From G963662905 sp963662905 (GTDB lineage: Bacteria; Bacteroidota; Bacteroidia; Bacteroidales; WRLA01), in NCBI GenBank assembly GCA_963662905.2, contig CAXXFD010000004.1, positions 186,001 through 250,000 on the forward strand: 64,000 bases of DNA. Direction: 5' to 3'. A program made the translations under genes and the position numbers. Below, piece by piece: positions 61,472 to 64,000 of the stretch; the first letter of the stretch is position 1; each line of letters starts with the position of its first letter. The notes beneath the pieces were generated by a model, which had not been told where the DNA came from, did not search any database, and saw nothing but the letters and a program-made list of their open reading frames with translations.

Positions 61472-64000
61472 CTTTTGCCTCCTTCCTCTTTTTTAGCATA
61501 AACTCCTTTTCATACATCAGCGAAAGCCCTGTTTGGTCGATAGAACCATCGATCAGGTCCCAGCTGTTTTCGCGATACGCTTTGATGCGGAAACGCCCGT
61601 CGGGAGTAAGGTCGTAAATAACGGCATAATTTCCGGCCAGCTCATTTACCCCTTCCTGGCGTGCCGTTTCATTATCGCTCAAAGCGAAATTTTCCCCTAC
61701 TTTCACCTGCAGGCGATCATTGAAAAAGCGTTTGCTCACATTGAGCTCGAGCTGTGTTGCCGCATCGCCACCGCCTTCGGATGCAGCATAATCTTCGAGG
61801 TTCATTTCGATATCCACTCCTTTGAGGAATCGTCCCGACAGGCGCTCCAACTGACTGTTCATCAATCCATTTACGCTGCTAAGTGCCACATCACGCGCCA
61901 TAGCGGATGCCGGATCGTTCCCGCCCGAAGCATCCGAAAGGAAGCTGTTGAACACCAAAACGCCAAAGACTTGTTTGTTCAGCTCGTCCGCATTGCCATC
62001 GCGGTTGAGTTCCTGCACGTAGGCATCCACATCAGGAAACTGCGAACGGTATTCCTTGTCCATACTCAGGCCAAAGGAAATCTGTGGCTCCAGCATACTG
62101 CCCTTCATGTAGAGCATCACTGTAAATGGAATTTTCTGGCGATAGCGCTGTTTTTGTGCTTCGGATAATTGCGAAACCTGGGTCAGTATCAAATTTAAAG
62201 GCGAAACCCGTGTGCTGTATTTCGTTCCGATATCCATATTGGCATCGGATGGCGAGCCATACCAATTGATATAACTTCCCGGGATTACATCAAATTTTTT
62301 GCGTACCAGATTGTAAAAAGACATGCGGTAAAATCCGGAAGAAACTTCATAGCGGCCGGCCATGCGTATGCTTCCGTCGCGGTTCATATCAAGATCCAGG
62401 TCGGCATCACCGCGGATTTCGATATAATCTTCGGAAGAAAAATCGGCATAAAGCCGAAAAACAGCCTCTTTATCTACTTTGATATTGCTTTGGATTTTCA
62501 AGCCGCGGAAACCACTTTTCACAACCACGCTGTCCTTTTTTAATTCCAGGACTTTATTGCCGGGCAGTTGGGGCACAAATTCCACCACACCCTCATCATC
62601 GACCATATTAAGCCGGTCCGGGGCATAGATATAGGTAAAATCGGAGCCTTTGTTCAGCTTAAGCTCAGCCACAGCTACCGGTTCATCCAGGCTGCCACTG
62701 ATGTTCAGTTTCACATCGGCATTAACATGGCCGTAATAAGGCAGATCGGTTTTGCGCTCTGTATTTACGAAAGTAAATTGCTTGGCATCCATCTGGAAAT
62801 CAAGCTTCAAGCTTGTATCATTCTCAGGTTTCACAATCCCTCCGTTGATGTGGATCCTCTGCCCTGCTTCATCTTCGAGCTGAAAATCATCGAACTGCAG
62901 GGTGTTCCTGTCGAATTTAATTTTCTCGTTGCCAAGGCGGTAAGTCGTGTTGAGCGCTGCCAGGCGGATAGAAGCCTCACTGAAATGAACCTGCCCCTGC
63001 AGATCATTTGCATCTTTAAAAGAAAGATGAGCGAGCAATTCCCCTCCGGCTTTGGGAATGTCATTGGGCATAAACACAGGCAATGCCGATAAATCAAAAC
63101 GCTTCAGATCTGCATCAAGCTGGAATTTATCGCTTGAATAGAACGCATTTGCCGTCATATCAAAATATTCCCCATCGGCGACGGCTGTGATTTTTTGCCC
63201 CCCATCTTCCGGAAAAAGGGATGCAGAAAGATTGAGTGGCGGCAAGTCCTGATAAACCACATCTTTGAGTTTCAGTTCGATGATGCGGGCAGTATCATCA
63301 GCCATTTTAAAATCCAGATCCATTTTTGCATCAAAAGGCAAAGCTCCTGTTTCGCCCTTGAAAGCAGATAATAAATTATCCAGATCAAAATCCCTGATCA
63401 ACAACTCATTGTGCAGGCTGTCTTTTTGAAATTCCAGTTTTTCCTTTTGATGCACCAATTGCATGGCAGCTCTTTGGATTCCACTTGAATCAAAAACCAG
63501 ATAATTCCGGTCTTCATTTTTCTCCCAGGATTTCCCTGCGATAATCAAGCTGTCCAATGCGAGGTGCCAGACCATATTTTTTTGACTTCCTTTGATTTGT
63601 ATATCCAGGTCGGGCACAGTATCTCCGAGTTTGAAGCCCGCATGAAGCGTGGAATCTTTGAAACTCATTTCCCAATTCAGCGGTCCTGCATTAATGGTAT
63701 CATAGGATATTTGAGCGAACTGCAATCCGGAAAAAATGCGCATACTATCGAGGCTCAGATCCAGCCGCATATCGCTCAGCCTCAATTTATCATATTCCAG
63801 AACCGGCATGCTTGCAGTAATTTCAAAATGCTGATCTTGCTCCCTGTAAGCCATATTAATCCCACTGAATTCGGCCTGTTTTAAATCGGGCAGGAAATAA
63901 TCGCGGACAGGAGAAGTACCATGCAACTGAATACTTGCAGTACATTCCGTTTCGCCGGGTTCACGATCGTAAAGCCCATGCAAATAATCCTGATAAAAAT
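61461..64000 (-). CDS. tamB: TamB-family translocation/assembly protein (N-terminus outside window)
   Basis: The frame is open from base 64000, so only the C-terminal 840-odd residues are seen. Beta-rich AsmA-like repeats (ADFSSEDYIEIRGDADLDLDMN, LHFTFVNTERKT-like segments) run to a DUF490/TamB C-terminal domain (RDGSIRMAGRYEVSSGFYRMSFYNLVRKKFDVIPGSYINWYGSP... YSTRVSPLNLI). The family spans the periplasm as a hydrophobic groove and works with TamA/TamL in outer-membrane biogenesis. A TTG at 63983 could serve as a start, but upstream codons (FYQDY) read on without a stop, so a partial gene is more likely. Its overlap with tamL implies coupling. Confidence 0.88.
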   Translation of the reverse strand, partial: FYQDYLHGLYDREPGETECTASIQLHGTSPVRDYFLPDLKQAEFSGINMAYREQDQHFEITASMPVLEYDKLRLSDMRLDLSLDSMRIFSGLQFAQISYDTINAGPLNWEMSFKDSTLHAGFKLGDTVPDLDIQIKGSQKNMVWHLALDSLIIAGKSWEKNEDRNYLVFDSSGIQRAAMQLVHQKEKLEFQKDSLHNELLIRDFDLDNLLSAFKGETGALPFDAKMDLDFKMADDTARIIELKLKDVVYQDLPPLNLSASLFPEDGGQKITAVADGEYFDMTANAFYSSDKFQLDADLKRFDLSALPVFMPNDIPKAGGELLAHLSFKDANDLQGQVHFSEASIRLAALNTTYRLGNEKIKFDRNTLQFDDFQLEDEAGQRIHINGGIVKPENDTSLKLDFQMDAKQFTFVNTERKTDLPYYGHVNADVKLNISGSLDEPVAVAELKLNKGSDFTYIYAPDRLNMVDDEGVVEFVPQLPGNKVLELKKDSVVVKSGFRGLKIQSNIKVDKEAVFRLYADFSSEDYIEIRGDADLDLDMNRDGSIRMAGRYEVSSGFYRMSFYNLVRKKFDVIPGSYINWYGSPSDANMDIGTKYSTRVSPLNLILTQVSQLSEAQKQRYRQKIPFTVMLYMKGSMLEPQISFGLSMDKEYRSQFPDVDAYVQELNRDGNADELNKQVFGVLVFNSFLSDASGGNDPASAMARDVALSSVNGLMNSQLERLSGRFLKGVDIEMNLEDYAASEGGGDAATQLELNVSKRFFNDRLQVKVGENFALSDNETARQEGVNELAGNYAVIYDLTPDGRFRIKAYRENSWDLIDGSIDQTGLSLMYEKEFMLKKRKEAKDEK

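Overview
The window comes from a member of the Bacteroidota. The evidence is several Por/type IX secretion (T9SS) C-terminal sorting domains, CarboxypepD_reg-type TonB-dependent receptors, a GLPGLI protein, an sdhCAB operon with a b558-type SdhC, a tamB-tamL pair, and a repeated promoter -7 box of the form TAnnTTTG in front of many genes. The order or genus cannot be fixed from the sequence alone. No tRNA, rRNA or CRISPR array was recognised.

Layout. 0-15.8 kb: a Pit-type phosphate permease (cut by the window edge) with its DUF47 partner, a lamin-tail T9SS protein, a DEAD-box helicase, an AlgI/AlgJ-like polysaccharide O-acetylation pair, a BNR-propeller T9SS protein, a PD40 propeller protein, a LytS/LytTR two-component system, and a divergent membrane protein with a PhnD-like binding domain. 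15.9-31 kb: a TonB receptor, class I photolyase, CDF metal exporter, a second BNR/T9SS protein in a possible insertion scar, an outer-membrane barrel protein plus GLPGLI protein facing a divergent HK/RR operon with phased AAGGTTAA operator repeats, and an HD phosphohydrolase. 31-51 kb is an accessory region. It holds a ParE/RelE-type toxin-antitoxin pair with a 47-bp duplication of the HD gene, a secreted protein truncated at its C-terminus, and an IS graveyard (a decayed IS1595-like transposase interrupted by a complete IS21-family element and a complete IS630-family element). It then holds a five-gene minus-strand operon ending in a two-part RHS/YD-repeat shell, a polymorphic-toxin tip and an overlapping candidate immunity gene, and finally a mosaic T9SS gene. 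51-64 kb returns to core functions: a cytochrome c maturation cluster (GNAT-like gene, ccmB, ccmC, ccmD-like, CxxxY-type ccmE), sdhCAB, a field of palindromic intergenic repeats, a metal-binding HMA protein, and the TamL/TamB outer-membrane assembly pair.

How the parts work together. The most system-like locus is 37.9-48.9 kb. A coiled-coil fibre-like protein, a T9SS-exported protein, a 1070-aa YD-repeat protein and a 1194-aa RHS protein with a 202-aa variable tip are packed with 2-20 bp spacing, and the immunity candidate overlaps the toxin by 11 bp and is followed by a clean terminator. I read this as a secreted polymorphic-toxin operon with a split RHS shell, comparable in concept to TcB/TcC. 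The second informative locus is the 26.4-29.5 kb sensor/regulator/outer-membrane unit, where a probable operator is visible. Several gene starts were moved downstream because a promoter box or a terminator lies inside the longer reading frame.
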